A DNA stretch of 64,000 bases from Flavihumibacter cheonanensis (GCF_022352215.1 NZ_JAKRWF010000004.1:124001-188000), one strand, 5' to 3'. Shown: positions 24,795 through 34,127, counted from the stretch's first letter. Numbers and translations: made by a program. The notes: generated by a model not told the origin, from the sequence alone.

Positions 24795-25205
24795 TCACTT
24801 TTCACCTTTCACCTCCATGCACAGCTCCACCAACACCCCTGTCGTTCCCTTCGGATGTAAAAAACAGACCAGCTTATTATCCGCACCGGGTTTGGGTTCG
24901 GGATTGAGGAGTTCAAATCCTGCTGCGCGGAGGCGGTCCATTTCAGCATAAATATCTTCCACGGCAAACGCAATATGATGCATGCCTTCACCCTTTTTCT
25001 CTATGTAGCGGGCGATTACTCCCTGCGGGTCGGTGCTTTCAAGTAATTCAATTTTGCTTTCTCCCGCTGCAAAAAAAGCGGTACGCACTTTCTCTGTTAT
25101 CACTTCTTCGGTCTTATAGCAAGGTGTATTCAAGAGGGCTTCATAGAGCGGGATCGAGGTTTCCAGGCTTTTTACAGCAATCCCGATATGTTCAATTTTA
25201 TTCAT
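24795..25205 (-). CDS. mce: Methylmalonyl-CoA epimerase
   Basis: 136 residues, two glyoxalase-like halves. Metal-binding and family residues visible: H6 in EHIGIAV, H76/H77 in MHHIAFAV, and E127 in VLVELCM; HPKGTTGV is the typical C-terminal block. It interconverts R- and S-methylmalonyl-CoA in propionate metabolism. The mutase subunit with a B12 domain is 12 kb away (36600-37016). The final VKGEK is encoded by the GTGAAAGG/GTGAAAAG repeat, with its TGA stop. Confidence 0.92.
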   Translation of the reverse strand: MNKIEHIGIAVKSLETSIPLYEALLNTPCYKTEEVITEKVRTAFFAAGESKIELLESTDPQGVIARYIEKKGEGMHHIAFAVEDIYAEMDRLRAAGFELLNPEPKPGADNKLVCFLHPKGTTGVLVELCMEVKGEK

Positions 25206-25337
25206 GTGTCACCTGATTTTTGAACCAGAGGAAGTGTGCTCGGAGCAGGACATCCACCAGCAATTCAAAGATAAGGGGTGGTTTTGCTGACTTTACCCTT
25301 ATCCGAACGATTGCTTGTAACTTTATGTTCTAAGTAT

Positions 25338-26528
25338 ATGGAAACTCCTTTTCAGGTACCGGTTTATCTGGATAACAATGCCACCACCCCCATGGATCCG
25401 AGGGTGCTGGAGGCCATGATGCCCTATTTCACCAAACAGTTTGGCAATGCCGCCAGCAGGTCACACGCCTATGGCTGGGCTGCAGAGGAAGCAGTTGAGC
25501 TCGCACGTGAACAGGTGGCCCGGTTGATCGGAGCCATTCCCCAGGAAATTGTATTTACCTCAGGGGCTACCGAAGGAGTGAATCTGGCTATCAAGGGCGT
25601 GGCAGAAATGTATGCCTCCAAGGGTAATCATATTATTACCTGCCAAACCGAACATAAAGCTGTAATCGATACCTGCAAGCACCTGGAAAAAAAAGGACTG
25701 GAAATCACCTGGTTGCCGGTAGATTCAACCGGGATGATCAACCTGCAGGAACTGGAAGCCGCAATCCGGCCCACTACAATCCTGATTGCCATCATGTATG
25801 CCAACAATGAAACAGGCGTAATTCTGCCTGTTCGGGAAATCGGGGCGATTGCTAAAAAGCATGAAGTGCTCTTTTTTACCGATGCCACCCAGGCAGCAGG
25901 AAAGATCCCGGTGGATGTGGTCACTGATCATATTGATATTTTAACCCTTTCAGCGCATAAAATCTATGGTCCCAAAGGTGCCGGAGCTGTATACGTGAGA
26001 AGAAGGGATCCCCGGGTTCGACTAACCGCGCAAATGGATGGCGGAGGTCATGAACGTGGGATGCGTTCGGGTACGTTGAATGTACCGGGCATAGTGGGAC
26101 TAGGAAAAGCGGCTGATCTATGCAGGTTGGAAATGGAGGCAGAGGCAGCGCGACTTACAGCTTTGCGAAACCGCCTGGAAGAGGGAATCTTATCAATACC
26201 GGGGGTGGTCCTGAATGGACATCCATCCAACCGGTTACCTCATACCCTGAATATCTCCTTTCCCGATCGGGATTCCAATAGCCTGCTCTTACAGTTTAAC
26301 AAAAAACTGGCCTTGTCTGCTGGTTCGGCCTGCACTTCTGCAACCCTGGAACCGTCTTATGTATTGAAAGCCATGGGTTTCTCAGATGAGCGATCCTATT
26401 CAGCCCTTCGCTTTGGCCTGGGCCGCTTCACCACAGAAGCTGAAATTGAGTGGGTGCTGGAATTGTTCAGGCAGGAATTTCACTCCGCCTCGGCGGATGC
26501 CACCCGTCCGGTGCCACCCGTCCGGTAA
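25338..26528 (+). CDS. iscS: Cysteine desulfurase
   Basis: 396 residues from ATG 25338, chosen because VYLDNNATTPMDPRVLEAM is the usual N terminus. The PLP lysine is K208 in SAHKIYGPKGAG; the persulfide cysteine is C332 in SAGSACTSA. FGNAASRSHAYGW and AEEAVELAR are IscS-type. It takes sulfur from cysteine for iron-sulfur cluster building. The last residues (ATRPVPPVR) are not family-like: they are the translation of two tandem 14-bp repeat units (26499-26526), after which TAA ends the frame. Next gene is an IscA-type carrier, as expected of an isc cluster. Confidence 0.95.
   Translation: METPFQVPVYLDNNATTPMDPRVLEAMMPYFTKQFGNAASRSHAYGWAAEEAVELAREQVARLIGAIPQEIVFTSGATEGVNLAIKGVAEMYASKGNHIITCQTEHKAVIDTCKHLEKKGLEITWLPVDSTGMINLQELEAAIRPTTILIAIMYANNETGVILPVREIGAIAKKHEVLFFTDATQAAGKIPVDVVTDHIDILTLSAHKIYGPKGAGAVYVRRRDPRVRLTAQMDGGGHERGMRSGTLNVPGIVGLGKAADLCRLEMEAEAARLTALRNRLEEGILSIPGVVLNGHPSNRLPHTLNISFPDRDSNSLLLQFNKKLALSAGSACTSATLEPSYVLKAMGFSDERSYSALRFGLGRFTTEAEIEWVLELFRQEFHSASADATRPVPPVR
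26499..26526. repeat. Tandem pair of 14-bp units inside the iscS 3' end, copy 3
   Basis: GCCACCCGTCCGGT occurs twice in a row, perfectly. The reverse complement (ACCGGACGGGTGGC) is the unit found in the palindromes at 10551, 10929 and 37046 and, with changes, in the triplet at 44013. It encodes the last nine residues of IscS. Confidence 0.85.
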
Positions 26529-26534
26529 AAAATG

Positions 26535-26542
26535 TAAATTTG
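26535..26542 (+). promoter_or_regulatory. Promoter -7 element for iscA-type gene
   Basis: TAAATTTG matches TAnnTTTG, 25 bases before the ATG at 26568 and seven bases after the iscS stop. Confidence 0.55.
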
Positions 26543-26567
26543 TATATCGAAACAAACGGAGACGACT

Positions 26568-26900
26568 ATGTTATTTGTAAGTGATAAAGCAAAGGATAAA
26601 GTATTGAAGCTGCTGGATGAGGCAGATGTAAACAAAACCGGGGACTATTTCCTGCGGGTTTCCGTTGTGGGAGGAGGATGCTCCGGACTCAGCTACAAAC
26701 TGGATTTTGACAATGTGAGCAAACCGGCCGACCAGGTATTTGAAGATAATGGCATCAAGGTAGTAACCGATTTGAAGAGTTTTCTCTACCTGGTAAATAC
26801 CACCCTGGAATTCTCCGACGGCCTCAATGGTAAAGGTTTTTATTTCAGTAACCCCAATGCCAGCAGAACCTGCGCCTGCGGGGAAAGCTTTGCAGTATAA
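26568..26900 (+). CDS. iscA: IscA/HesB-type iron-sulfur cluster carrier
   Basis: 110 residues with the three cysteines of A-type carriers: C38 in GGGCSGLSY, and C102/C104 in RTCACGESF. It receives or hands over iron-sulfur clusters. It follows iscS with its own promoter between them. No iscU or scaffold gene is in the window. The symbol is a family assignment; ErpA-like function is also possible. Confidence 0.9.
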   Translation: MLFVSDKAKDKVLKLLDEADVNKTGDYFLRVSVVGGGCSGLSYKLDFDNVSKPADQVFEDNGIKVVTDLKSFLYLVNTTLEFSDGLNGKGFYFSNPNASRTCACGESFAV

Positions 26901-26905
26901 GGTAT

Positions 26906-26974
26906 GTGAGACGTCAGACGTGAGATGTGAGACGAGGAAATTCAGCGTCTCACGTCTCACGTCTCACATTTCAC
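26906..26974. repeat. GTGAGACG-type inverted repeat after iscA
   Basis: Left arm GTGAGACGTCAGACGTGAG then ATGTGAGACG; right arm CGTCTCACGTCTCACGTCTCAC; loop about ten bases. The same words build the element at 5401-5526. It lies between iscA and gldF and would form a very stable RNA hairpin. Confidence 0.75.
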
Positions 26975-26990
26975 CTTATTTTTACCCCCT

Positions 26991-27716
26991 ATGTGGTCAA
27001 TTGCTAAAAAAGAGTTCAGGCAGTTTTTTGGAAGTCTGACTGGCCTGGTGGCTATCGTCGTTTTCCTGCTGCTAAACGGACTTTTTCTTTTTGTATTTCC
27101 CGATTCCAGCATACTGGATTATGGTTATGCGAGCCTGGATAAGTTCTTCCAGCTTGCACCCTGGATCCTGCTCTTCCTGGTTCCGGCTGTTACCATGCGC
27201 AGTTGGTCCGATGAATTCAGGGCAGGAACTTTTGAAATCCTGGCAACCCGGCCACTGAAACCATCCCAACTGGTAGTTGGAAAATTCCTGGGTGCCTATG
27301 CCATCGTGGTAATTGCACTGCTCCCTACCATCCTCTATGCGTTCAGCGTTCAGGCATTGGCGGTAGACAAAGGCATCGATTGGGGTGGCACTATCGGATC
27401 CTATATCGGACTGTTTTTGCTGGCTGCTGTTTTTACTGCCATCGGTACCTGGTGTAGCAGCCTGAACTCCAATAGCGTAATCGCCTTTCTATTAAGTGCA
27501 TTTATGTGTTTCATTTTATATACCGGCTTCAACGCGCTGAGCCAGTTACCCGCCCTGCAGGGAAATGCCGATTATCTGCTGCAAAAAATCGGTATCGATT
27601 TCCATTATCAAAGCATCAGCAGGGGCGTAGTAGATAGTCGGGATATCATTTATTTCGGCAGCGTAATTGCTTTTTTCCTGCTCATCACCAACCGTAAAAT
27701 TGCGCTGAACCAGTAA
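26991..27716 (+). CDS. gldF: Gliding motility ABC transporter permease GldF
   Basis: 241 residues with six hydrophobic helices; the opening MWSIAKKEFRQFFGSLTG and LVPAVTMRSWSDEFRAGTFE match ABC-2 permeases of the gliding system. GldF, with GldG and the ATPase GldA, makes an ABC transporter needed for gliding in Flavobacterium; in many Bacteroidota it persists without visible gliding. GldA is not in the window. gldG begins two bases after its stop. Confidence 0.9.
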   Translation: MWSIAKKEFRQFFGSLTGLVAIVVFLLLNGLFLFVFPDSSILDYGYASLDKFFQLAPWILLFLVPAVTMRSWSDEFRAGTFEILATRPLKPSQLVVGKFLGAYAIVVIALLPTILYAFSVQALAVDKGIDWGGTIGSYIGLFLLAAVFTAIGTWCSSLNSNSVIAFLLSAFMCFILYTGFNALSQLPALQGNADYLLQKIGIDFHYQSISRGVVDSRDIIYFGSVIAFFLLITNRKIALNQ

Positions 27717-27718
27717 GT

Positions 27719-29425
27719 ATGAAAAAGAACCTGCTTTCCAACAAATTTTATTGGATGCTTTTACTGCTGGTTGTTATCGCAGTAAACTGGCTCGCGGAAC
27801 AAGTTCCGGTGAGATTAGATCTTACTGCAGAAGGTCGATACACATTATCATCACCTACCCGCAAGCTCTTAAACGAAATTGAAGAACCTGTACAGATCGA
27901 TGTCTTATTAAGTGGCGAATTACCCGCCGGCTTTAAGAAACTCGCCGCCAGTACCGATGATCTGTTGCGCGAATTCAAAGCTGTTGGGAAATCCAATATC
28001 CGGTTTCAGTTTATTAAACCCGGAGAAGGATTGAATGATACAGCAAAAGCGATCCTGTATGATTCCCTATCGCGCCTGGGACTCAACCCTACTAACATTA
28101 AGGCGCAAACGAAGGAAGGAGAGGGACAGGAAGAGCGCCTGGTATTCCCGGGTGCCGTCATCCAGCACAAGGGAAGAACTACTGCAATTGATTTATTGCA
28201 GGGCGTGAGTGCAGCAGGCGGACTCGAATCACTTAACACGGCAGAAGCCTTGCTCGAATTCAAGTTTGCCAATGCAATCAAACAACTGAACCAGGATACC
28301 GTTCCTCTGATAGGCTACCTGGTTGGAAATGGACAACCTCTTACCTACCAGGTCCAGGATCTGATTGAAAATGTATTGCGTAAAAATTATGCGTTCCGCA
28401 TACTTCCTATTGATAGCGTGGGATTGATCCCCCCGGTTTTTGATGCCCTGATCATAACCAAGCCTACCAGCACTTTTAGTGATGAACAGAAAATTAAACT
28501 GGATCAATATGTGATGCAGGGCGGAAAACTGCTTTGGATGATTGATAAGCTTTATGCAGAGATGGACAGTCTCCAGCGTACGCAAAATGAATTTATTGCC
28601 TTTGACCGCGGACTCGAACTGGATGACCTGCTATTCCGCTATGGCGTACGCATCAACCAGGATCTCCTGCAGGACCTGAATGCAGATAAAATGCCTTCCG
28701 TTATTGGTTCAGTGGGAGGCAAACCTCAAATTCAATTGCTTCCCTGGTTTTATAGTCCGCTGCTGTCCAATTACAGCGGTCACCCGATTGCCAAAAACCT
28801 GGATTATGTGTTGACCCAGTTTCCCAATACCCTGGATACGGTGGAAGCTAAAGGAATTCAGAAAACGATTTTATTGGCCAGCTCCCAACAGGCACGCACA
28901 CTCGAAACGCCTGCTAAAGTGAGCTGGAATTCAGTGCAAACGGAAGAAGACTTCAACACCTTCAATAAATCGAGCATCCCGGTTGCGGTATTGCTGGAAG
29001 GGAAATTTACTTCTCATTATGCGAATCGCCTGAGTACAGAACAGAGAACATTCATAACCGCACAGGGACAAACAATTAATACACAATCTCCCGAAAGTAA
29101 AATGATTGTCATTGCGGATGGAGATATCGCCCTGAATGCAGTAACCCAGAATGAAGGTCCGCTTCCGATGGGCATGAATCCCTATACCAAGTTCCAGTTT
29201 GCGAATCGTGATTTCATTCAAAATTCCATTGAATACCTCGTAGATGAATCCGGTATCCTGGAAACCAGGGCCAAGGATTTCAGTCTGCGTTTACTGGATC
29301 AGAAGAAACTGGAAGAAAGCAAAACCAACTGGCAACTGATCAATATTGTGGTACCGATCCTGTTGATGATTGCCTTTGGATGGGCTTTCCACTATTTCAG
29401 AAAGCTGCGCTATCAGCATAAATAA
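27719..29425 (+). CDS. gldG: Gliding motility ABC transporter component GldG
   Basis: 568 residues: an N-terminal helix (FYWMLLLLVVIAVNWLAEQ), a long extracytoplasmic region beginning with VRLDLTAEGRYTLSSPTRKLL, typical of GldG, and a C-terminal helix (INIVVPILLMIAFGWAFHYF) followed by a short basic tail. It works with GldF. Start is two bases after gldF; terC follows after six bases, so this is one transcript. Confidence 0.9.
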   Translation: MKKNLLSNKFYWMLLLLVVIAVNWLAEQVPVRLDLTAEGRYTLSSPTRKLLNEIEEPVQIDVLLSGELPAGFKKLAASTDDLLREFKAVGKSNIRFQFIKPGEGLNDTAKAILYDSLSRLGLNPTNIKAQTKEGEGQEERLVFPGAVIQHKGRTTAIDLLQGVSAAGGLESLNTAEALLEFKFANAIKQLNQDTVPLIGYLVGNGQPLTYQVQDLIENVLRKNYAFRILPIDSVGLIPPVFDALIITKPTSTFSDEQKIKLDQYVMQGGKLLWMIDKLYAEMDSLQRTQNEFIAFDRGLELDDLLFRYGVRINQDLLQDLNADKMPSVIGSVGGKPQIQLLPWFYSPLLSNYSGHPIAKNLDYVLTQFPNTLDTVEAKGIQKTILLASSQQARTLETPAKVSWNSVQTEEDFNTFNKSSIPVAVLLEGKFTSHYANRLSTEQRTFITAQGQTINTQSPESKMIVIADGDIALNAVTQNEGPLPMGMNPYTKFQFANRDFIQNSIEYLVDESGILETRAKDFSLRLLDQKKLEESKTNWQLINIVVPILLMIAFGWAFHYFRKLRYQHK

Positions 29426-29431
29426 GAGAAC

Positions 29432-30385
29432 ATGACACCCGAACAGATTACGTATTTAGTATTTGGCATCGTTGTAGTGCTGGCCCTGGTATTTGACCTC
29501 GGGTTGATGAGTAAAAAATCATCTGAGGTAACTATGAAAAAAGCGTTGGGGCAAACCATTTTCTGGGTTTCCCTGGCGCTTGGATTTTTTGTATTTGTAT
29601 GGTTTGAAGATGGACAAAAACCAGCATTGGAATACCTCAGTGCTTACCTGATGGAATGGTCGCTCAGCATCGACAATATCTTTGTATTCATACTCATCTT
29701 CACTTTCTTTGGCGTAAAGCAGGAATATGTGCCGAGAGTCTTGCTGATTGGAATTATCCTCGCCATTGTTTTCCGCATCATTTTCATATCGGTTGGTATT
29801 GTGCTGATTGAACGTTTTGAATGGTTACTATATGTTTTCGGAGCATTGCTGCTGTATACCGGTATCAAAATGTTTACAGCAAAACACGATGAAGAGACAG
29901 ATATGTCGGAGAATACAGTGTATAAGTTCCTGCAGCGTATACTCCCGCTGGTGGCGCATGATGGTGGTGGTAAGTATACGATCATGAAAGATGGAAAACG
30001 GTATTACACCAGCATGTTTGTGGTGGTGATTATGCTGGCAACCACCGATATTGTATTTGCACTGGATTCCATTCCGGCGGTATTTGCTATCTCCCAGGAT
30101 CGGATGGTGGTATATACGTCCAATATTTTTGCGGTTCTGGGATTGCGTTCCTTGTTCTTCCTGCTGAAAGGTGCAGTGAATAAGTTTTCTTATCTGCAAC
30201 AGGGAATTGCGATTGTATTGGTGTTTATCGGCGCAAAAATGCTGATAGCATATTTTGATATTCATATGCCAATCTATGTTTCCTTGCTCGTGATTGTGTT
30301 TTGTATTAGTGCTTCCATCGTTTATTCGATTTATGTGGCCAATCAAAAGGCCGCCAAAGAGCTCGCGTCCAAAGAACCTGAATAA
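29432..30385 (+). CDS. TerC/Alx family integral membrane protein
   Basis: 317 residues, about nine hydrophobic helices. The two conserved TerC segments are present: EWSLSIDNIFVFILIF (about residues 72-87) and TTDIVFALDSIPAVFAI (about 206-222), each with the aspartate pair/asparagine thought to bind metal ions. Members take part in manganese export or tellurite resistance. It lies in the gldFG-murF run, with spacing of six bases on both sides. Metal specificity not known here. Confidence 0.9.
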   Translation: MTPEQITYLVFGIVVVLALVFDLGLMSKKSSEVTMKKALGQTIFWVSLALGFFVFVWFEDGQKPALEYLSAYLMEWSLSIDNIFVFILIFTFFGVKQEYVPRVLLIGIILAIVFRIIFISVGIVLIERFEWLLYVFGALLLYTGIKMFTAKHDEETDMSENTVYKFLQRILPLVAHDGGGKYTIMKDGKRYYTSMFVVVIMLATTDIVFALDSIPAVFAISQDRMVVYTSNIFAVLGLRSLFFLLKGAVNKFSYLQQGIAIVLVFIGAKMLIAYFDIHMPIYVSLLVIVFCISASIVYSIYVANQKAAKELASKEPE

Positions 30386-30391
30386 ACAAAC

Positions 30392-32866
30392 ATGTACAGC
30401 ATTTCCGATATCGCTGAAATTCTGCAGGGCCGATGGGTACAGAAAGCCGAGAATGGCCTGGTTGTACACCTGCTGAATGACAGCCGGAAACTACTTTTTC
30501 CCCAAACCAGCTTATTCTTTGCTATTGTAAGTGGTAACAGGAACGGTCACCAGTTTATTCCTGCTCTGTATCAGCAGGGCGTGCGGCATTTCCTGGTATC
30601 CGAAGAAGTGGATATTTCAGGATTGAAGGAAGCCAATATCATTTGGGTGCCGGATACAGTTAAAGCGCTCCAGGTTATTGCAGCACATCATCGCCGCCAA
30701 TTTTCTATTCTGGTTATAGGCATCACCGGCAGCAATGGAAAAACTATCGTAAAAGAATGGTTGAACCAGTTGCTGGAGCCCGATTACCGAATAGTCAGAA
30801 GTCCCAGGAGTTACAACTCTCAAATTGGAGTACCCCTGAGCGTTTGGCTGATGAATGAACAGCATCAACTGGGTTTATTTGAAGCAGGTATATCTCGCAA
30901 GGGAGAAATGCAGGCATTGGCTGACATCATTCAACCGGGTATCGGCATCTTTACCAATCTGGGTCTGGCACATAGTGAAGGCTTTGCCTCGATGCAGGAA
31001 AAGCTGGAAGAAAAGTGGAAACTCTTTGATACCTGTAAAGTAATCATCACTCATTACCAGGACGACTGGATCAATGAATTTATAGAAAGCAGGGTACAAG
31101 CCGGACAGCGATTGGTTCGATTTGGTCAACATGCCAGTGCAGACCTGCTGATAAAAACAATTTCAAGAAAGGAAGACAGTGCTGAATTAGAGCTTCAATA
31201 TAAGGAACTTGATTTTCGGTTAGCCCTTCCCTTTAGCAGTGATGCGGCGCTGGAAAACAGCCTGACCTGCATATTGGTCCTGCTTGAATTGGGTATAGCG
31301 CCTGATTCAATACAGCAACGAATATCCGGACTGCATGCCATTTCCATGCGATTGGAGTTGAAGGAAGGCATTAACCAGTGTTCGGTTATTAATGACAGTT
31401 ATTCGGCGGATATCAGTTCGCTGGTAATTGCACTGGATTTTTTATCGCAACAGCAGCAGCATTCGAAAAAGACCGTCATAGTTTCAGATATTCCGGAAAC
31501 CGGCTGGACATCTGCACAGCTCTACGAACGCGTAGCAGCTTTATTGCATCATCATGGAGTACAACGCGTGATAGGAGTTGGTCCGGATATAACAGAACAT
31601 GCAGCCATCTTTGCAGCCTATGGTTTTTCAGAACTTCAATGGTTTGCAGCCACCGATCTATTATTGCAGCATTGGGAAGAGTTGAATTTCAGAGAGGAAA
31701 CCATCCTGGTAAAAGGAGCCCGTCGTTTTCAGTTTGAACGGATTTCTGCCTTGCTGGAAAAGCAGGTACACCAGACCGTTATGGAGATCAACCTGAATGC
31801 GATGCTGCAGAATCTCAAATGGTACCAGCAGCGCCTACAGAAAGGAACCCGGCTCATGGCTATGGTGAAAGCCTTTTCCTATGGCAGTGGCAGTTTTGAG
31901 ATCGCGAATCTGCTGCAGTTTCATGGGGTGGATTATCTGGCGGTGGCCTATACAGATGAAGGAGTGGCCTTGCGTAAGGCCGGTATTCATCTTCCAATTA
32001 TGGTTATGAATGTGGCGCCACCTGGTTTTGATGCATTGGTAGAACATAATCTGGAGCCGGTCTTGTATTCCTCCAGCCTGTTTCAAAGCTTTGCGAATTT
32101 TATCCGCCAGGAAGGCATTCCACAATACCCGGTTCACCTGGAATTGGAGACTGGCATGAATCGTTTGGGCTTTGCACTGGCAGAACTTCCTTTTTTAACT
32201 GCGCAACTACCTGGTTCACCCTTTAAAATACAGTCGGTTTTCAGTCATCTGGCAGCCAGTGAAGATGCGGCATTTGATGCCTTTACCAAAGAGCAGGTGC
32301 AGCGCTTTGAACAATTTTCGGAGGCGTTGAAAGAGGTAGTTCAGTATCCGTTTCTGAGGCATATTGAAAATACCTCTGGAATTTTCCGGCATCCGCAATG
32401 GCAGTTTGATATGGTAAGGCTGGGAATTGGCCTCTATGGATTTGATGCTGCCATGGCGGGATTATCACCATTGGAGGAAGTTTCCACCCTGGTTACCACC
32501 ATCGCGCAAATCAAAGACCTCGAGCCGGGTGAGTCAGTAGGATATGGTCGCAGGGGGCGGATTATAAGTCCGACCCGGATTGCCACGATTCGAATAGGAT
32601 ATGCAGATGGCTATCCGCGGTCTTTGGGAAATGGGGTTGGAAAATTATTGTTGAAGGGTCAACTGGTTCCGACAATTGGTTCAGTTTGTATGGATATGAC
32701 CATGATTGATATTACCGGTTTGCAAGGCGTGCGGGAAGGTGATCCTGTTACGGTTTTTGGAAAAGGGCTGCCGGTTTCGAATGTGGCGGAATGGGCGGGT
32801 ACCATTCCTTATGAGATCCTGACGGGTATTTCCCAGCGGGTAAAAAGAATTTATTACCAGGAATAA
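30392..32866 (+). CDS. murF: Bifunctional MurF ligase / alanine racemase
   Basis: 824 residues, a natural fusion known in Bacteroidota. Residues ~1-450 are UDP-N-acetylmuramoyl-tripeptide:D-Ala-D-Ala ligase with the ATP loop GITGSNGKTIVKEW (about 108-121). Residues ~460-824 are alanine racemase: PLP lysine K493 in MVKAFSYGSG, the catalytic tyrosine Y737 in RIGYADGYPRS, and SVCMDMTMIDIT. The racemase makes the D-alanine used in the dipeptide that the ligase adds to the peptidoglycan precursor. The loop has T-to-I in GKT(T/I), which is unusual but outside the core lysine. It sits six bases after terC. Confidence 0.95.
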   Translation: MYSISDIAEILQGRWVQKAENGLVVHLLNDSRKLLFPQTSLFFAIVSGNRNGHQFIPALYQQGVRHFLVSEEVDISGLKEANIIWVPDTVKALQVIAAHHRRQFSILVIGITGSNGKTIVKEWLNQLLEPDYRIVRSPRSYNSQIGVPLSVWLMNEQHQLGLFEAGISRKGEMQALADIIQPGIGIFTNLGLAHSEGFASMQEKLEEKWKLFDTCKVIITHYQDDWINEFIESRVQAGQRLVRFGQHASADLLIKTISRKEDSAELELQYKELDFRLALPFSSDAALENSLTCILVLLELGIAPDSIQQRISGLHAISMRLELKEGINQCSVINDSYSADISSLVIALDFLSQQQQHSKKTVIVSDIPETGWTSAQLYERVAALLHHHGVQRVIGVGPDITEHAAIFAAYGFSELQWFAATDLLLQHWEELNFREETILVKGARRFQFERISALLEKQVHQTVMEINLNAMLQNLKWYQQRLQKGTRLMAMVKAFSYGSGSFEIANLLQFHGVDYLAVAYTDEGVALRKAGIHLPIMVMNVAPPGFDALVEHNLEPVLYSSSLFQSFANFIRQEGIPQYPVHLELETGMNRLGFALAELPFLTAQLPGSPFKIQSVFSHLAASEDAAFDAFTKEQVQRFEQFSEALKEVVQYPFLRHIENTSGIFRHPQWQFDMVRLGIGLYGFDAAMAGLSPLEEVSTLVTTIAQIKDLEPGESVGYGRRGRIISPTRIATIRIGYADGYPRSLGNGVGKLLLKGQLVPTIGSVCMDMTMIDITGLQGVREGDPVTVFGKGLPVSNVAEWAGTIPYEILTGISQRVKRIYYQE

Positions 32867-32881
32867 AACAAGTCCAACGGT

Positions 32882-32889
32882 TATCTTTG
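32882..32889 (+). promoter_or_regulatory. Promoter -7 element for lspA
   Basis: TATCTTTG matches TAnnTTTG, 18 bases before the ATG at 32908. It overlaps an in-frame TTG (32887) that could otherwise be taken as the start, so ATG 32908 is preferred. Confidence 0.55.
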
Positions 32890-32907
32890 TTGTTTTACAA
32901 GTTGATT

Positions 32908-33627
32908 ATGGCTAAAGCAAGGAATTTAATACTCTTAATAATACTGATTCTGGTAGCTGATCAGGCGTTGAAGATCTGGGTTAAGACCAATATGCCACTG
33001 AGTTATCATTGGGATGCAAGTCACCAGCCGCTGACACCTTATGATCGGGGGATCAAAATGTTTGGCGAGAACGCGGAGTGGGCCCAGTTGTATTTTGTAG
33101 AGAATGAAGGCATGGCCTGGGGCTGGAAGTTTGGGGGCGAATTCGGTAAAATTGCGTTAACGCTGTTCCGCATGGTGGCAGTGGTATTTGGGGTCTGGTA
33201 CATTCGCAGTATATTGAGGAAGCAGCAGCATCCGGGCTTTATAGTTTGTGTGGGATTGATATTTGCGGGAGCCCTGGGTAACCTGATTGACAGTTTGTTT
33301 TATGGGCTGATTTTTGAGGAGAGTACCTATACTTCGGTGGCAAAAATGTTTCCGGAGCAGGGATATGCAGGGTTTTTACATGGGAAAGTGGTGGATATGT
33401 TTTATTTCCCGATCATACGTACCACCTATCCTGAATGGATGCCCTTTGTAGGTGGGGAAGATTTTGAATTTTTCAGTCCGGTATTTAACATCGCGGATGC
33501 TTCCATTTCTGTGGGAGTGATTGCGTTGCTGATATTCCAGAATAAGTTTCTTCCGAAAGAAGAAAAAGATAAAAAACGACCCATTGAAACCAGCACCCGT
33601 GTGAACGACGATGTGCAGGTGTCTTAA
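32908..33627 (+). CDS. lspA: Lipoprotein signal peptidase
   Basis: 239 residues, longer than the usual ~160 because of an insertion between the GNLID and catalytic VVD segments, common in Bacteroidota. Key positions: GALGNLIDSL (D128), catalytic D163 in KVVDMFYF and D197 in FNIADASI. Four membrane helices. It removes signal peptides of prolipoproteins, and many such lipoproteins are encoded nearby, including the next gene. Confidence 0.93.
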   Translation: MAKARNLILLIILILVADQALKIWVKTNMPLSYHWDASHQPLTPYDRGIKMFGENAEWAQLYFVENEGMAWGWKFGGEFGKIALTLFRMVAVVFGVWYIRSILRKQQHPGFIVCVGLIFAGALGNLIDSLFYGLIFEESTYTSVAKMFPEQGYAGFLHGKVVDMFYFPIIRTTYPEWMPFVGGEDFEFFSPVFNIADASISVGVIALLIFQNKFLPKEEKDKKRPIETSTRVNDDVQVS

Positions 33628-33639
33628 ATATAAATGACT

Positions 33640-34113
33640 ATGAAAAAGGGATTGGCATTACTGGCGCTTGTTATCGCGGTATTGATTTCAGCTTGCAGCA
33701 AGGAAACCAGTGTTGAAAAAGCGACGCAGCAAAACCAGCTGAATACCTGGAGTTTCAGTGTTGGCAGTACCCAGTACAGTGGCACCATTGATACGAGTTT
33801 TGTGGAGGATTTTTCTGTATTCCAGTTCGTAAATGTAGAAGGATTTACTCCTGTTAACAACGGACAGTGGTTTGTGAGTTTTGGCGGTACCTCCCTGCAG
33901 GTTGGTGAATACGTATTTCCCTTTGCTAATTTCGCCTATGCTGAAAATGGAGAGTTTGTTTTCGAAACAAATCCTACCACTACTGATTTTCGGATGGTAA
34001 TTACGGAGCTGACGGCAGACCGGGCTGTGGGAACCTTCTCAGGAACTGTGGTGGAATCCGCAACCGGTAATCCAATTGTCATTTCCAATGGCCGATTTGC
34101 TACTACGAGATAG
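33640..34113 (+). CDS. Small lipoprotein of unknown function
   Basis: About 157 residues (ATG at 33634 is also possible). Lipobox with C20 (LISACSKE) after a clean signal segment. The rest is a beta-rich domain of about 120 residues (WSFSVGSTQYSGTIDTSF, FVSFGGTSLQVGEYVFP, RAVGTFSGTVVESATGNPI, ISNGRFATTR). The GTFSGTV...ISNGRF ending resembles other Bacteroidota lipoproteins with a DUF6252-like fold; also seen in the 52211 gene here. Follows lspA by 12 bases. Confidence 0.65.
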   Translation: MKKGLALLALVIAVLISACSKETSVEKATQQNQLNTWSFSVGSTQYSGTIDTSFVEDFSVFQFVNVEGFTPVNNGQWFVSFGGTSLQVGEYVFPFANFAYAENGEFVFETNPTTTDFRMVITELTADRAVGTFSGTVVESATGNPIVISNGRFATTR

Positions 34114-34127
34114 TTGGTAAAAAAATA

